A stretch of 64,000 bases of DNA from Clostridiales bacterium (GTDB lineage: Bacteria > Bacillota > Clostridia > Oscillospirales > Oscillospiraceae). A program made the translations under genes and the position numbers. Positions 17,797 to 26,421 of the stretch are shown here, piece by piece; the stretch's first letter is position 1; each line of letters starts with the position of its first letter. The notes below the pieces were generated by a model. That model did no database searches. It was not told the origin of the DNA and was given only the letters and a program-made list of their open reading frames with translations. The stretch covers positions 557,501 through 621,500 of the forward strand of contig CP107216.1 of the NCBI GenBank assembly GCA_025757645.1, in the 5' to 3' direction.

Positions 17797-19056
17797 TTAC
17801 ACAGATTCGGCCTGCTTCTCGGCCGCATCGAGGGGCTTGCGATCCACCTTCGGGATCAGGTACATGGACACAACGGCGACGCACGAGAGCACGATGCCAT
17901 AGATGAACGAGGCGGTGTAGCCGCCGGTGGAGGCAACGAGCGCGGCGCTGATGCGCGGCGTGATGAGCGTGCAGAAGATCATGTAGCCGAACAGGGCCAC
18001 GCCGTAGATGCCGCCGGCGTAGACCGGGCCGTAGGACTTGTTGATCGTGACGGGGTAGACGCTGTTGGTGGCGCCGAAGCCGAGGCCGAGCAGCGCATAG
18101 CCGAGGTAGAACATGAACAGCGAGTGCGCGGCGATCAGGCAGATGGCGGACAGGATGCACAGTACGCCGCAGATGCCGTAGACGTGCTTGTAGCTGATCT
18201 TGTCGCACAGCGCGCCGAGGAACAGGCGGCTGAGGGTATTGGCGATGAAGTAGATCGACACGCCCAGCGTGGCCGCGCTCAGCGTGAAGCCGGCGTCGGT
18301 CATGTACACGGAGAAGCGCGGGAACATGATCATATACATCGTCGGGAAGAAGGCGGTGCACACGATCAGGTGCCAGATGGGACGGGTCTTGAGCGCGCGG
18401 CGCACGTTATAGCTCTCGAGCTGGGTCTCCGCACTCGAGGCGGAGCCGGCAAAGCCGGCGGGCGTGTAGCCGACAGGCGCCTGACGGACGCCGAGCGCGC
18501 ACACGACGCACACGACCAGGGACACGAGGCCGACGATGCGCAGCGTGGAGATGATGCCGGTGGACTGCACGAGCTTCGAGCAGATCGGCGCGAGGAAGGC
18601 GGACGAGCCACCGGTGAAGGCCATGCACAGGCCGGAAACGAGGCCGCGCTTGTCCGGATACCAGCCGGTGGAGACATAGGTGGCCACGGTGTAGGCGAGG
18701 CCGTTGCCGAGACCCTGCAGGAAGCTGAAGGTCACATACAGCAGCCACGGGGACGACTGCGGCACGAAGCTGCTGGTCAGCGTGCCGAGCGGGAACAGCA
18801 CGGCGCCGAGCAGCATGGCGTTTCTTGCGCCGATCTTCGACATGAGCGTGCCGCCGATCAGAGCGCCGGGCGTCCAGCACAGCAGCATGGTCGTGCTGAC
18901 GTTTGCGATGGCGTCTGCGGTCCAGTTAAAGTGTGCTGCCAGCGGGGAAACAAATACGGCTGCAGAGTTGGTCACGCCGGTGATGAGCAAAATCACCAGG
19001 CAGCGGATCAGGATTCCAAGGCGGTTGCGATCCATATTCTCGATCGTCTTTTCCAT
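17797..19056 (-). CDS. MFS transporter, OFA (oxalate/formate antiporter)-like
   Basis: A 419-residue, 12-helix major facilitator. GGTLMSKIGARNAMLLG is the loop 2–3 motif and GWYPDKRGLVSGLCMAFTGG the helix 4–5 motif characteristic of the OFA subfamily. YYIANTLSRLF-like and CDKISYKHVYG segments mark the second half. The frame is open upstream, but ATG 19056 is preferred because AAAGGAG lies 9 bases before it and the upstream residues are Arg/Ser-rich without homology. It is the first gene of the minus-strand transport operon, preceded by a good promoter at 19209–19237. Confidence 0.88.
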   Translation of the reverse strand: MEKTIENMDRNRLGILIRCLVILLITGVTNSAAVFVSPLAAHFNWTADAIANVSTTMLLCWTPGALIGGTLMSKIGARNAMLLGAVLFPLGTLTSSFVPQSSPWLLYVTFSFLQGLGNGLAYTVATYVSTGWYPDKRGLVSGLCMAFTGGSSAFLAPICSKLVQSTGIISTLRIVGLVSLVVCVVCALGVRQAPVGYTPAGFAGSASSAETQLESYNVRRALKTRPIWHLIVCTAFFPTMYMIMFPRFSVYMTDAGFTLSAATLGVSIYFIANTLSRLFLGALCDKISYKHVYGICGVLCILSAICLIAAHSLFMFYLGYALLGLGFGATNSVYPVTINKSYGPVYAGGIYGVALFGYMIFCTLITPRISAALVASTGGYTASFIYGIVLSCVAVVSMYLIPKVDRKPLDAAEKQAESV

Positions 19057-19208
19057 CGAGATTCTCCTTTCTATCATTGACATGGTCCTGCGCTCCGGCA
19101 GCCGGGCAGACAGCCGTCCGGAGCGCTCCGCACCGCCGCGACGGACGGCTGCGGAGCTGCGTTCGTGTGTCCCTGCGGGATACACATCGGTTTTGTTCGG
19201 TTGTGCCC

Positions 19209-19237
19209 ATTATATTTGCTTGACAGGAAATCGACAA
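19209..19237 (-). promoter_or_regulatory. Promoter of MFS–GntP–SDR operon
   Basis: On the minus strand −35 TTGTCG (19237–19232), 17-base spacer, perfect −10 TATAAT (19214–19209). A TGTGCACGGCA element at 19252–19242 lies four bases upstream of the −35, the usual place for an activator site. Confidence 0.75.
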
Positions 19238-19315
19238 TGTTTGCCGTGCACAGTATCCGGTCAAAATTTTGTCATAGAGACCAATCCGCATTTTGCTCCG
19301 GAAACCGTTTTTGAC

Positions 19316-19357
19316 GCAAAAAACCGGACCGGCAAGCTTTGCCGGTCCGGTTTTCAG
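19316..19357 (-). terminator. Terminator after PucR-type regulator gene
   Basis: AAAACCGGACCGGCAAAG on the minus strand pairs with CTTGCCGGTCCGGTTTTTTGCG, giving a stem of 13 or more bp with a U-tract. It separates the regulator from the MFS promoter. Confidence 0.85.
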
Positions 19358-19370
19358 GCTGCGGCCGCCG

Positions 19371-20912
19371 TCAGAAGGCGACGTTGTTGAGGTAGCCGTC
19401 GATCAGAAAAGACAGCTGGAGCGAAAACAGCAGCTCTGTCGTCGAAAGGTCGATCCCGCAGATGGATTCGATCTGTGCGATGCGGTAGTTGACGGTGTTG
19501 CGGTGCAGAAAGAGCCGCTCGGAGGTGTGCGCCTTGTTAAAGCCGCATTTGGTGAATACGCGCAGCGTCTGGTAGAGCTCGGCGCTTTTTTCGCGGTCGT
19601 AGTGGATGAGCGTGTCGAGCGCGGGATGCCGGATGAAGGACAGCAGGCTTTTGTCCTCGACCTGATCGAGCAGCGCGTAATACACGTAGTCCGAGAAAAA
19701 GAAGAGCTTCTGGTCCGAGCGCATCTGCTTGGCCAATTGCAAGGTCTGCAGCAGCATGTTATAGTGGAGTGAAAGCTGGTTGTTGGCCTGAAAACAGTTG
19801 CTGATGCCGACGATCAGCCGGTGCCCCTGCGTGTACTGCTCCAGTGCTGCGCGCTGTTCGGGCGTGATGGTGCCGCCGTCCGCCGCTGTCAGCAGCAGCA
19901 CCAGATCGTTCTTGACCACCGAAAAGGCCGTCTTGCCGAAGATGGCCTGCATATCTGGAATGAGGCGGGATTTGTAGTAGGCCGGCTCCTTATAATAGAC
20001 CGGCCGGATGATCGCCAGACATTTCTGCTCCGGAAAGCTCAGCTTGGCCAGCTTCATGCGGCGCTCCATGTCCACGTTCTGCGCGCCGGCGAGCATATCG
20101 GCAAAGATGTTGTTGAGCTGGGAGGCGCGGTAATCGATCCAGTTGCCGTTGTTGCTTTTGACGATGCGCTCCTTTGCCGAGTTGGACAGCAGCGGGATGA
20201 TCTGCTGCTCGGCCGCGCTGAACATGCCGGTCTTGCTCACGATGATGACGTAGCCCATCATGAAATTGTCGTAGACGATGCGCGTGCACAGCAGATAGCG
20301 CTGCATGTGCTCGCAAAAGAGCGTGAAGGGCTTGTCCGAGAGGGAATACTCGTTTTTGCGCCGCCGGTCCTCGATGTACTCCATTAGAATATCGCTGCAG
20401 TATCCCTGCTCGATGCTCCGCATCCACAGCGGGTAGTCCACATAGAAGTTTTTCGTCTTGGCCACGAGCTTTCCCGTGCTGTCGATCACGACGAACAGGT
20501 CGCCGGTGACGTCGGTCATTTTGGTCAGCACCCGGTCCAGCTCCGCACCGTTGCAGAGCATATACAGCACCTGTGTATAGAGCTGCTGGTCGGACTGCTG
20601 GTAGCTCAGCAGTTCCTTTACGGTCTGAAACAGCACGGCAAATTCACCGCGATCGATCATGGCGCTGTTCGTCAGTCTGTCCGCTAGCTCCGGCGGCAGC
20701 GTGCCGTAGTACAGCAGGTTGGTCGGCAGTACGGTGTCCGGTGTCAGCTGCCCCGCGTCGGCAAAATAGAGCGTTCCGGCCTGCACATCGCTCTGACCGG
20801 AGGCAAGGATGTTGACGTCCGCCAGTTCGCAGTCGGAACGAATGTCGATGTACATGAGCATATGCGGCTGACTGGCCGAATGCAGCTTTGTGATCAGTTC
20901 GGAAAATTTCAC
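19371..20912 (-). CDS. PucR/CdaR-type transcriptional activator
   Basis: A 513-residue regulator. The C-terminal HTH_30 domain is clear: LRVFTKCGFNKAHTSERLFL followed by HRNTVNYRIAQIESICGIDL at about residues 450–495. The central part contains a GAF/GGDEF-like region (GDLFVVIDSTGKLVAKTKN), and the N terminus may bind ligand. The family activates catabolic operons in response to substrate. The start is GTG 20912 with AGGAGG at 20925–20920. It lies between two operons, the minus-strand transport arm and the divergent plus-strand oxidoreductase arm, and probably controls both. Confidence 0.88.
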   Translation of the reverse strand: MKFSELITKLHSASQPHMLMYIDIRSDCELADVNILASGQSDVQAGTLYFADAGQLTPDTVLPTNLLYYGTLPPELADRLTNSAMIDRGEFAVLFQTVKELLSYQQSDQQLYTQVLYMLCNGAELDRVLTKMTDVTGDLFVVIDSTGKLVAKTKNFYVDYPLWMRSIEQGYCSDILMEYIEDRRRKNEYSLSDKPFTLFCEHMQRYLLCTRIVYDNFMMGYVIIVSKTGMFSAAEQQIIPLLSNSAKERIVKSNNGNWIDYRASQLNNIFADMLAGAQNVDMERRMKLAKLSFPEQKCLAIIRPVYYKEPAYYKSRLIPDMQAIFGKTAFSVVKNDLVLLLTAADGGTITPEQRAALEQYTQGHRLIVGISNCFQANNQLSLHYNMLLQTLQLAKQMRSDQKLFFFSDYVYYALLDQVEDKSLLSFIRHPALDTLIHYDREKSAELYQTLRVFTKCGFNKAHTSERLFLHRNTVNYRIAQIESICGIDLSTTELLFSLQLSFLIDGYLNNVAF

Positions 20913-21280
20913 GGTCGTGCCTCCTCGGATATACTAAAATTGTTAAAAAAATATTTAACTCAATTATACTACACGGAGGGGTGCGGGCGCAACCGCTGCC
21001 GTTGTGCTGTGCGACAAAAAGGCGGCGGGTCGTTGTGCACGGCACACAACGGCGGTCGTTTCCACGTCGGGCAGGATCGTTGTGCACGGCGGCGGGATTG
21101 TCTGTCCCGCACAAAATCAAGCTTTTTTTGGTGTTTCGTGCATATGGAAATTCGCAAAACAGATGGTTAAAATATTTGCAAAGGCACGGATGCGGCGGCA
21201 GAATCCGCATCCCATGTCGTTCCTGCACAAGCAGACAGCATCGGTTTCGGAATCCTCCAAAGAAAGAGAAGAAACACCTC
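20913..21280. promoter_or_regulatory. Divergent control region with GTTGTGCACGGC repeats
   Basis: 368 bases without a gene. GTTGTGC occurs three times (21001, 21032, 21079), twice extended to the identical 12-mer GTTGTGCACGGC. The copy at 21032–21050 is an inverted repeat GTTGTG-N7-CACAAC. On the minus strand a TATAAT (20968–20963) with a weak TTGCGC −35 could serve the regulator gene. TGTGCACGGC also occurs at the MFS promoter, so these are candidate PucR-type operators. Confidence 0.6.
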
Positions 21281-23227
21281 ATGAAGTACGAAAAACTGTT
21301 TCAGCCCGGAAAGATCGGCAACCTCGAGCTGCGCAACCGCGTCGTGATGACGGCCATGGGCGCGCTCATGGGCGACTGGAACGGCTGCACCACGCCGGAG
21401 CAGATCCGTTTCTATGAGGATCGCGCCAAGGGCGGCTGCGGCCTCATCATTCCGGAATTCACCTCCGTGGACGCCGACAGCGGCCATTGCAACCCCATCC
21501 AGCTCGGCATCTATGACAGCCGGCAGATCAAGAGCTTCCAGCTCATCTGCGAGGCGGTGCATCGCCACGGCGCAAAGATCTTCATCCAGCTGCATCACGG
21601 CGGCCGCGAGGCGCCCCCGGCCTGCAACGGCGGCCGTCAGGCCATGGCTCCGAGTGTGGAGCTCAACTCCGTCGTCGGCCGCGCGACCATTCTGCCGCGC
21701 GAGATGACCATTGAGGACATTGACAACCTGGTCGAGAAGTACGTGCAGGCGGCGGTCAACTCCGAGCTGGCCGGTGCCGACGGTGTCGAGGTCCACGCGG
21801 CGCACGGCTATCTCGTGCAGCAGTTTTTGAGCCCTTACACCAACAAGCGCACCGACGAATACGGCGGAAGCATGGAAAACCGCTGCCGCTTCCTCGTGCG
21901 TATCCTCACCGGCATCCGCGCCGCCGTCAGCCGTGATTTCGTTGTCGGCGCGCGCATCAACGGCAATGACTTCGTCGAGGGCGGCAACGATCTCGCTGCC
22001 TGCACCGAGATCGCCAAATACCTAGAGCCGTATGTGGATTACTTCAATGTGTCCTGCGGCGTGTATGCCAGCGCACCGACCATGATCGAGCCGTGCTACA
22101 GCCCCGAGGGTTGGAGAAAGAATCTGGCCAAGACCATCAAGGCTGCCGTGAATGTGCCTGTCATCGCCGTCAACACCATCAAGCACCCCGAGACGGCCGA
22201 GCGCTTCCTGCAGGAGGGCGTGAGTGACTTTGTCGGCATGTCCCGCATGCAGCTGGCTGATCCCGACGTGGTCAAAAAGGCCATGGCCGGCCGTGAGGAT
22301 CTCATCCGCAAGTGCCTTGGCTGCATGAACTGCAACAAGTCCGTCGTCGCGGGCAAGAACCTGCACTGCGCCATCAACCCCGTCACCGGCCGCGCCACGG
22401 TCTACGGCGACGAGAACCTGGTCAAGACCGGCGCCGGCCGCACGGTCGCGGTCGTGGGCGGCGGCCCCGGCGGCATGCAGGCTGCGCTCCTGCTGAAAAA
22501 GCGCGGTTATTACCCGGTCATTTTCGAGAGCCGTGACCATCTCGGCGGCAGCGCCGTGCTGGCCTCGAAAGCGCCGTGCAAGGGTATGGTGGCCGAGCTC
22601 ATCGAGACCATGAAGGCCGAGATGAAGGAGTACCACATCGAGGTGCGCCTGAACACACCCGCCACGGTCGAGACGCTGCGCGCGCTCGATCCCTACGGCG
22701 TCGTCGTCGCCTGCGGCGGCGATCAGATCGTGCCGAACATTCCCGGTGTGGACCGCAGCAATGTCTACTATATTGAGGACGTGCTCATGGGCCGCGTCTC
22801 CTTCGAGGGCAAGAACATTGCCGTCATCGGCGGCGGCCATGTCGGCCTTGAGGTCGCGCACTTCCTGTGCGACAGCAACAAGGTCACGGTCGTCGAGATG
22901 CAGAAGGAGGTCGGTGTCACGATCTACCGCACCGCGCGCTACAAGCTGCTGTCCCTGCTCGCCGAGAGCGGCGTGGAGGTCCTGACCGAGCACGCCATTG
23001 CCGGCGTGACCGACGGCGCGGTCGAGCTCAAAAAGACCGACACCGGCGAGGTCGTCACCCGCCCGGCCGATATCGTCATCATGGCGCTCGGTAATCGCCC
23101 CGACAAGAGCTACGAGCAGCAGCTCAAGGATGCGTTCGACAAGGTCGTCTTTGTCGGCGACGCCAACAAGGGCGGCACGATGGCCGATGCCACGCTCAGC
23201 GCCTACGAAAACTGCTGGTTCTTCTAA
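21281..23227 (+). CDS. Old yellow enzyme family FMN/FAD/4Fe-4S oxidoreductase (BaiCD/2,4-dienoyl-CoA reductase-like)
   Basis: A 648-residue three-cofactor enoate/enone reductase. Residues ~1–340 form an OYE FMN barrel (FQPGKIGNLELRNRVVMTAM at the start, IQLHHGGRE, and GADGVEVHAAHGYLVQQFLS with SPYTNKRTDEYGGS). A 4Fe-4S ligand cluster CLGCMNC (Cys345/348/351) has a fourth Cys near 363. It is followed by an FAD/NAD(P) domain (VVGGGPGGMQAALLL near 391, AVIGGGHVGLEVAHFL near 518). It would reduce an activated C=C bond anaerobically. Family members act on bile acid, steroid, flavonoid and dienoyl-CoA substrates, and the substrate here cannot be assigned. ATG 21281 starts at the family N terminus. 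The next gene is an SDR 36 bases on. Confidence 0.92.
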   Translation: MKYEKLFQPGKIGNLELRNRVVMTAMGALMGDWNGCTTPEQIRFYEDRAKGGCGLIIPEFTSVDADSGHCNPIQLGIYDSRQIKSFQLICEAVHRHGAKIFIQLHHGGREAPPACNGGRQAMAPSVELNSVVGRATILPREMTIEDIDNLVEKYVQAAVNSELAGADGVEVHAAHGYLVQQFLSPYTNKRTDEYGGSMENRCRFLVRILTGIRAAVSRDFVVGARINGNDFVEGGNDLAACTEIAKYLEPYVDYFNVSCGVYASAPTMIEPCYSPEGWRKNLAKTIKAAVNVPVIAVNTIKHPETAERFLQEGVSDFVGMSRMQLADPDVVKKAMAGREDLIRKCLGCMNCNKSVVAGKNLHCAINPVTGRATVYGDENLVKTGAGRTVAVVGGGPGGMQAALLLKKRGYYPVIFESRDHLGGSAVLASKAPCKGMVAELIETMKAEMKEYHIEVRLNTPATVETLRALDPYGVVVACGGDQIVPNIPGVDRSNVYYIEDVLMGRVSFEGKNIAVIGGGHVGLEVAHFLCDSNKVTVVEMQKEVGVTIYRTARYKLLSLLAESGVEVLTEHAIAGVTDGAVELKKTDTGEVVTRPADIVIMALGNRPDKSYEQQLKDAFDKVVFVGDANKGGTMADATLSAYENCWFF

Positions 23228-23263
23228 ACCATACTGAATTTTTTATAAAAGGAAGGCTTTATT

Positions 23264-24040
23264 ATGAAAAACAATCTGTTTGATCTTTCCGGCCAGGTCG
23301 CGTTCTGCTGCGGCGGTTCCTCCGGTCTCGGCCTTCAGTTCGCCAAGGCAATGGCCAACGCGGGCGCAGACATCGCGCTCGTCGCCCGCCGCACCGATCG
23401 TCTGGATGAAAACGCCAGGGAGATCGAGGCGGAATACGGCGTCAAGGTCTATCCGCATTACATGGATCTGCAGGATTCCAAGAGCATCACGGACTGCGTC
23501 AGCGACGTCGTCGCGCATTTTGGCAAGATCGACATTCTGGTCAATGCCGCTGGTATTCCGGGCGGCGGCGACCCGGCCACGCTCACGGACGAGTACTGGC
23601 TCAACGTCATCAACACCGACCTCAATGGGCAGTTCTTCACCTGCCGCGAGGTCGTGCGCCAGTCCATGAAGCCCAATCAGTACGGCCGCATCATCATGGT
23701 CTCGTCCATCCACGGCGTCTGCGGCCGTAAGGGCGTGGACACGGCACCGTATGCGGCGGCCAAGGGCGGCATCGTCAACCTGACGCGCTCGCTCGGCAAC
23801 TCCTGGGCGCGCGACGGCATCACCGTCAACTGCATCTGCCCGGGCTACTTCCCGACGGAAATGACCGCGGCCTACATCGACGCGCCCTTCTTCCATCAGG
23901 CGCACCTCGAGTGCTGCCCCATGGAGCGCCACGGCGAGACCGGCGAAATGGACGGCCTGTGCACCTACTTTGCCTCCCCGGCCTGCAGCTACACCACCGG
24001 CCAGATCGTGTGCGTGGACGGCGGCTGGAGCGCCATCTGA
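23264..24040 (+). CDS. Short-chain dehydrogenase (gluconate 5-dehydrogenase-like SDR)
   Basis: A 258-residue classical SDR. The nucleotide motif is CCGGSSGLG (residues ~15–23), with Cys in place of the usual Thr of TGxxxGxG. NAAGI is near residue 93, the catalytic Ser is in MVSSIHG near 146, and PYAAAKGG (YxxxK) is near 162. The C-terminal TGQIVCVDGGWS is typical of the family. AAAGGAAGG precedes ATG 23264. It is co-oriented with and directly after the OYE gene, so the pair probably performs sequential redox steps on one substrate. The SDR at 15523 may carry out a third. Confidence 0.92.
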   Translation: MKNNLFDLSGQVAFCCGGSSGLGLQFAKAMANAGADIALVARRTDRLDENAREIEAEYGVKVYPHYMDLQDSKSITDCVSDVVAHFGKIDILVNAAGIPGGGDPATLTDEYWLNVINTDLNGQFFTCREVVRQSMKPNQYGRIIMVSSIHGVCGRKGVDTAPYAAAKGGIVNLTRSLGNSWARDGITVNCICPGYFPTEMTAAYIDAPFFHQAHLECCPMERHGETGEMDGLCTYFASPACSYTTGQIVCVDGGWSAI

Positions 24041-24052
24041 TCTCTGCCTGAT

Positions 24053-24087
24053 CCGGCTTTCGCCGCGGCGCATAGCGGCGAAGCCGT
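24053..24087 (+). terminator. Hairpin after the OYE–SDR operon
   Basis: CGGCTTTCGCCG and CGGCGAAGCCG pair with one bulged T, followed by TTCCTC. It is a weak terminator candidate. The rest of 24088–24314 has no gene; a GAGGTG ribosome site for the next gene lies at its end. Confidence 0.55.
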
Positions 24088-24314
24088 TCCTCTCCGCGTC
24101 GGGCGGCTGTGTATGCCCGGCTGCCCGACGCGTCATGTTTCCCGTATCACCATGCGCATTTCTTCCTTTCATTTTCCCCCCCACTCCATGGCATACGTCC
24201 CTTCTTTTCCTTTGCGCGGCAGCAGGTTTTGCTGCCGCGCAAGGCGTTTTGGGGCATTGCGTGCGCGCTTGCGCTGCGCGGCGATTTGTGCTATCCTGCG
24301 CGTGAGGTGATACG

Positions 24315-24932
24315 ATGAAAATTCTCATGATCAACGGCAGCCCGCACCCGCGTGGCTGCACTTATATGGCGCTGCATGAGATGGAGCAGGTGCTTCAGGT
24401 GGCAGGCGCTGAAACGCAGATCCTGACCGTTGGCGCCGAGCAGGTGGGCGGCTGCACCGCCTGTGGTGGATGCAATGCGACCGGCCGCTGCGTGCGCGGC
24501 GGGCTGGTGAACGATGCCATCGACGCGATGGAGACGGCGGACGCGCTCGTGCTCGCTTCCCCGGTACACTATGCCGGGATTTCCGGCGCGATGTCTGCTT
24601 TTTGTGACCGGCTGTTCTATGCCGGCGGCAGTTGGGCGAATAAGCCGTGCGCCTGTGTCGTCTCGGCGCGCCGCGCGGGCACGACGGCCGCGCTCGATCA
24701 GCTGGTCAAATACCCGATGATCTCGAATATGCCGGTCGTGTCCTCTCAGTACTGGCCGATGGTGCACGGCGCGCGCCCGGAGGACGTCGCGCAGGACGAG
24801 GAGGGCCTGCAGACCATGCGCCAGCTTGCGCGCAATTTGCTCTGGCTGCTGCAGTGCATTGCAGCCGGCGATGCCGCCGGTGTCCCGCGCCCGGAGACGG
24901 AAGCGCGCAAGTTCACCAATTTCATCCGCTGA
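24315..24932 (+). CDS. Flavodoxin-fold NAD(P)H-dependent FMN oxidoreductase
   Basis: A 205-residue protein of the NADPH-dependent FMN reductase/iron-sulfur flavoprotein group. The phosphate-binding loop NGSPHPRGCTYMAL is at residues 7–20. CTACGGCNATGRC near 47–60 carries the cysteine cluster seen in this group, and SPVHYAGISGAMSAFCDRLF near 92–111 contacts flavin. Start ATG 24315 follows GAGGTGATACG. It is transcribed alone, in the same direction as the OYE operon but 274 bases away. It might supply reduced flavin or reduce quinones or nitro compounds. Confidence 0.85.
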   Translation: MKILMINGSPHPRGCTYMALHEMEQVLQVAGAETQILTVGAEQVGGCTACGGCNATGRCVRGGLVNDAIDAMETADALVLASPVHYAGISGAMSAFCDRLFYAGGSWANKPCACVVSARRAGTTAALDQLVKYPMISNMPVVSSQYWPMVHGARPEDVAQDEEGLQTMRQLARNLLWLLQCIAAGDAAGVPRPETEARKFTNFIR

Positions 24933-24956
24933 TCTGCAGCAGGATCACAAAAACAG

Positions 24957-24989
24957 CCCCCGCAGGCACTGCCAGCGGGGGCTCTTTTG
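24957..24989. terminator. Bidirectional terminator between flavoprotein and NimA-like genes
   Basis: AGCCCCCGC and GCGGGGGCT pair around a loop, with CTTTTGC on the plus strand and TGTTTTTGTG on the minus strand. It lies between converging genes. Confidence 0.88.
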
Positions 24990-25008
24990 CTCGTTATGTG
25001 CGGTGCAT

Positions 25009-25485
25009 TCAGCCGTGCTTTTTCGCGCGGCGCTTGCCGGTCATGTGCTCGACAGTCAGGCACAGGACGGTCGTCGCGGGAATGACGGCCTTCGAATACG
25101 GAAAGTCCGGCGCACGATACTGCGCCATGAGCACGCGCAGCGCGCGCTCCTTGTCCGCGTCCGGCACGACCGAGATGCGGCCCTGACCGATGACGCTCTC
25201 GTACGTCATGGTGCAGTTGCCGTGCTCATCGTCGAGGATGAGCGCGTGCCCGCGGTCCATCTCGAACGCGACATTCGGATTTTTGGCAATGAGGTCGTAC
25301 TTCGTGCCCGTGTTTGCGCCGTGGAAGTACAGGCGGACAGTCTCGCCGTCTACCTCCAGGCCGAAGTTCAGCGGCAGGATGTAGGGATACGGCTCGTCGT
25401 GCAGGGCGAGGCGGCAGACGTCACACCCGCGCATGACGGTGATGAGCTCCTGAAAATCGGTGATCTCTCGATCGGATCTGCGCAT
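25009..25485 (-). CDS. Pyridoxamine 5'-phosphate oxidase-like FMN-binding protein (NimA-type)
   Basis: A 158-residue split-barrel flavoprotein. It has the typical opening DFQELITVMRGCDVCRLAL, then YPYILPLNFGLE, and TVRLYFHGANTGTKYDLI with NPNVAFEMD, as in NimA-like and general-stress pyridox_oxase_2 proteins. Members bind FMN or related cofactors; some reduce 5-nitroimidazoles, but resistance cannot be claimed from sequence. AAAGGAG lies before ATG 25485. It is 18 bases downstream of rluD, so it is probably the last gene of the long minus-strand operon. Confidence 0.87.
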   Translation of the reverse strand: MRRSDREITDFQELITVMRGCDVCRLALHDEPYPYILPLNFGLEVDGETVRLYFHGANTGTKYDLIAKNPNVAFEMDRGHALILDDEHGNCTMTYESVIGQGRISVVPDADKERALRVLMAQYRAPDFPYSKAVIPATTVLCLTVEHMTGKRRAKKHG

Positions 25486-25503
25486 GGGAATGCTCCTTTC
25501 TGA

Positions 25504-26421
25504 TTAGCCGACCGGCGGGCCGAGGCGCGCCAGCACGTCCTGAAAATAGTCCGGCAGGGGGCAGGTGAACGTCACGAGTTCACCGGTGCGCGGGTGGAGA
25601 AAGCGCAGCGCCCGCGCGTGCAGGCACTGGCCGCTCAGGCCCTTTTCCGGCCGCTTGTGGCCGTAGACCAGGTCGCCGAGCAGAGGGTGACCGATGTGCG
25701 CCATGTGCACGCGGATCTGGTGCGTGCGGCCGGTCTCAAGCTCGCAGCGGATGTGCGTGTAGCCGTTGTAGCGTGCGATGACCGACCAGTGCGTGACGGC
25801 GCGGCGGGCGTTTTTTTGCGTCACGGCCATGCGCTTGCGATCCGTCGGGTGGCGGCCGATGGGCGCATCGACCGTGCCGGCGTCCTCGCGCAGATTGCCG
25901 CAGACGACGGCCTCATACGTGCGGGCCATGGTGTGGTCGGCCAGCTGTGCCGAGAGGGCGAGGTGCGCAAAGTCGTTTTTCGCCGCGACGAGCAGACCGG
26001 ACGTGTCCTTGTCGATGCGGTGCACGATGCCGGGCCGCCGCTCTCCGCCGACGCCGGAGAGACTGTCGCCGCAGTGGGCGAGCAGGGCGTTGACGAGCGT
26101 GCCGTCCTCGTGGCCGGGCGCGGGGTGCACGACCATGCCGCGCGGCTTGTTGACGACGATGAGGTCGTCGTCCTCATACACCACGTCCAGCGGCAGGTCC
26201 TGCGCTACCAGCTCCGAGGGAGCGGCGTCCGGCAGCGTGACGACAAACGTGTCGCCTGGCGCGGTCTTATAGTTTTTCTTCACGGGTGCGCCGTCTTTCG
26301 TCACCGCGCCCTGCGCGAGCAGCCGCTGGGCGGCGCTGCGCGTGAGCTCGGGCAGAGAGCGCGCAAGGAGAGCGTCGATCCGCTCGGCGCTCTCCTGTGT
26401 TTGAATCGTTCGTTGTTCCAT
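25504..26421 (-). CDS. rluD: RluD-family 23S rRNA pseudouridine synthase
   Basis: A 305-residue pseudouridine synthase. The N-terminal S4-like domain (ERIDALLARSLPELTRSAAQ) precedes the catalytic domain with the RluA/RluD signature PGIVHRIDKDTSGLL, whose Asp is the nucleophile. Also seen are VVNKPRGMVVHPAPGH and TGRTHQIRVHMAHIGHPLLG. It isomerises uridines in large-subunit rRNA helices; the exact sites are family inference. ATG 26421 shares a base with the lspA stop (TAATG), the classical lspA–rluD coupling of Gram-positives. The open frame extends upstream inside lspA but lacks homology there. Confidence 0.94.
   Translation of the reverse strand: MEQRTIQTQESAERIDALLARSLPELTRSAAQRLLAQGAVTKDGAPVKKNYKTAPGDTFVVTLPDAAPSELVAQDLPLDVVYEDDDLIVVNKPRGMVVHPAPGHEDGTLVNALLAHCGDSLSGVGGERRPGIVHRIDKDTSGLLVAAKNDFAHLALSAQLADHTMARTYEAVVCGNLREDAGTVDAPIGRHPTDRKRMAVTQKNARRAVTHWSVIARYNGYTHIRCELETGRTHQIRVHMAHIGHPLLGDLVYGHKRPEKGLSGQCLHARALRFLHPRTGELVTFTCPLPDYFQDVLARLGPPVG

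Noticed and set aside
21281..23227. Naming the OYE gene baiCD
   Set aside because: Fold and cofactors match, but no other bai gene (baiB, baiE, baiF, baiA, baiI) is present, so the bile acid role is unsupported.
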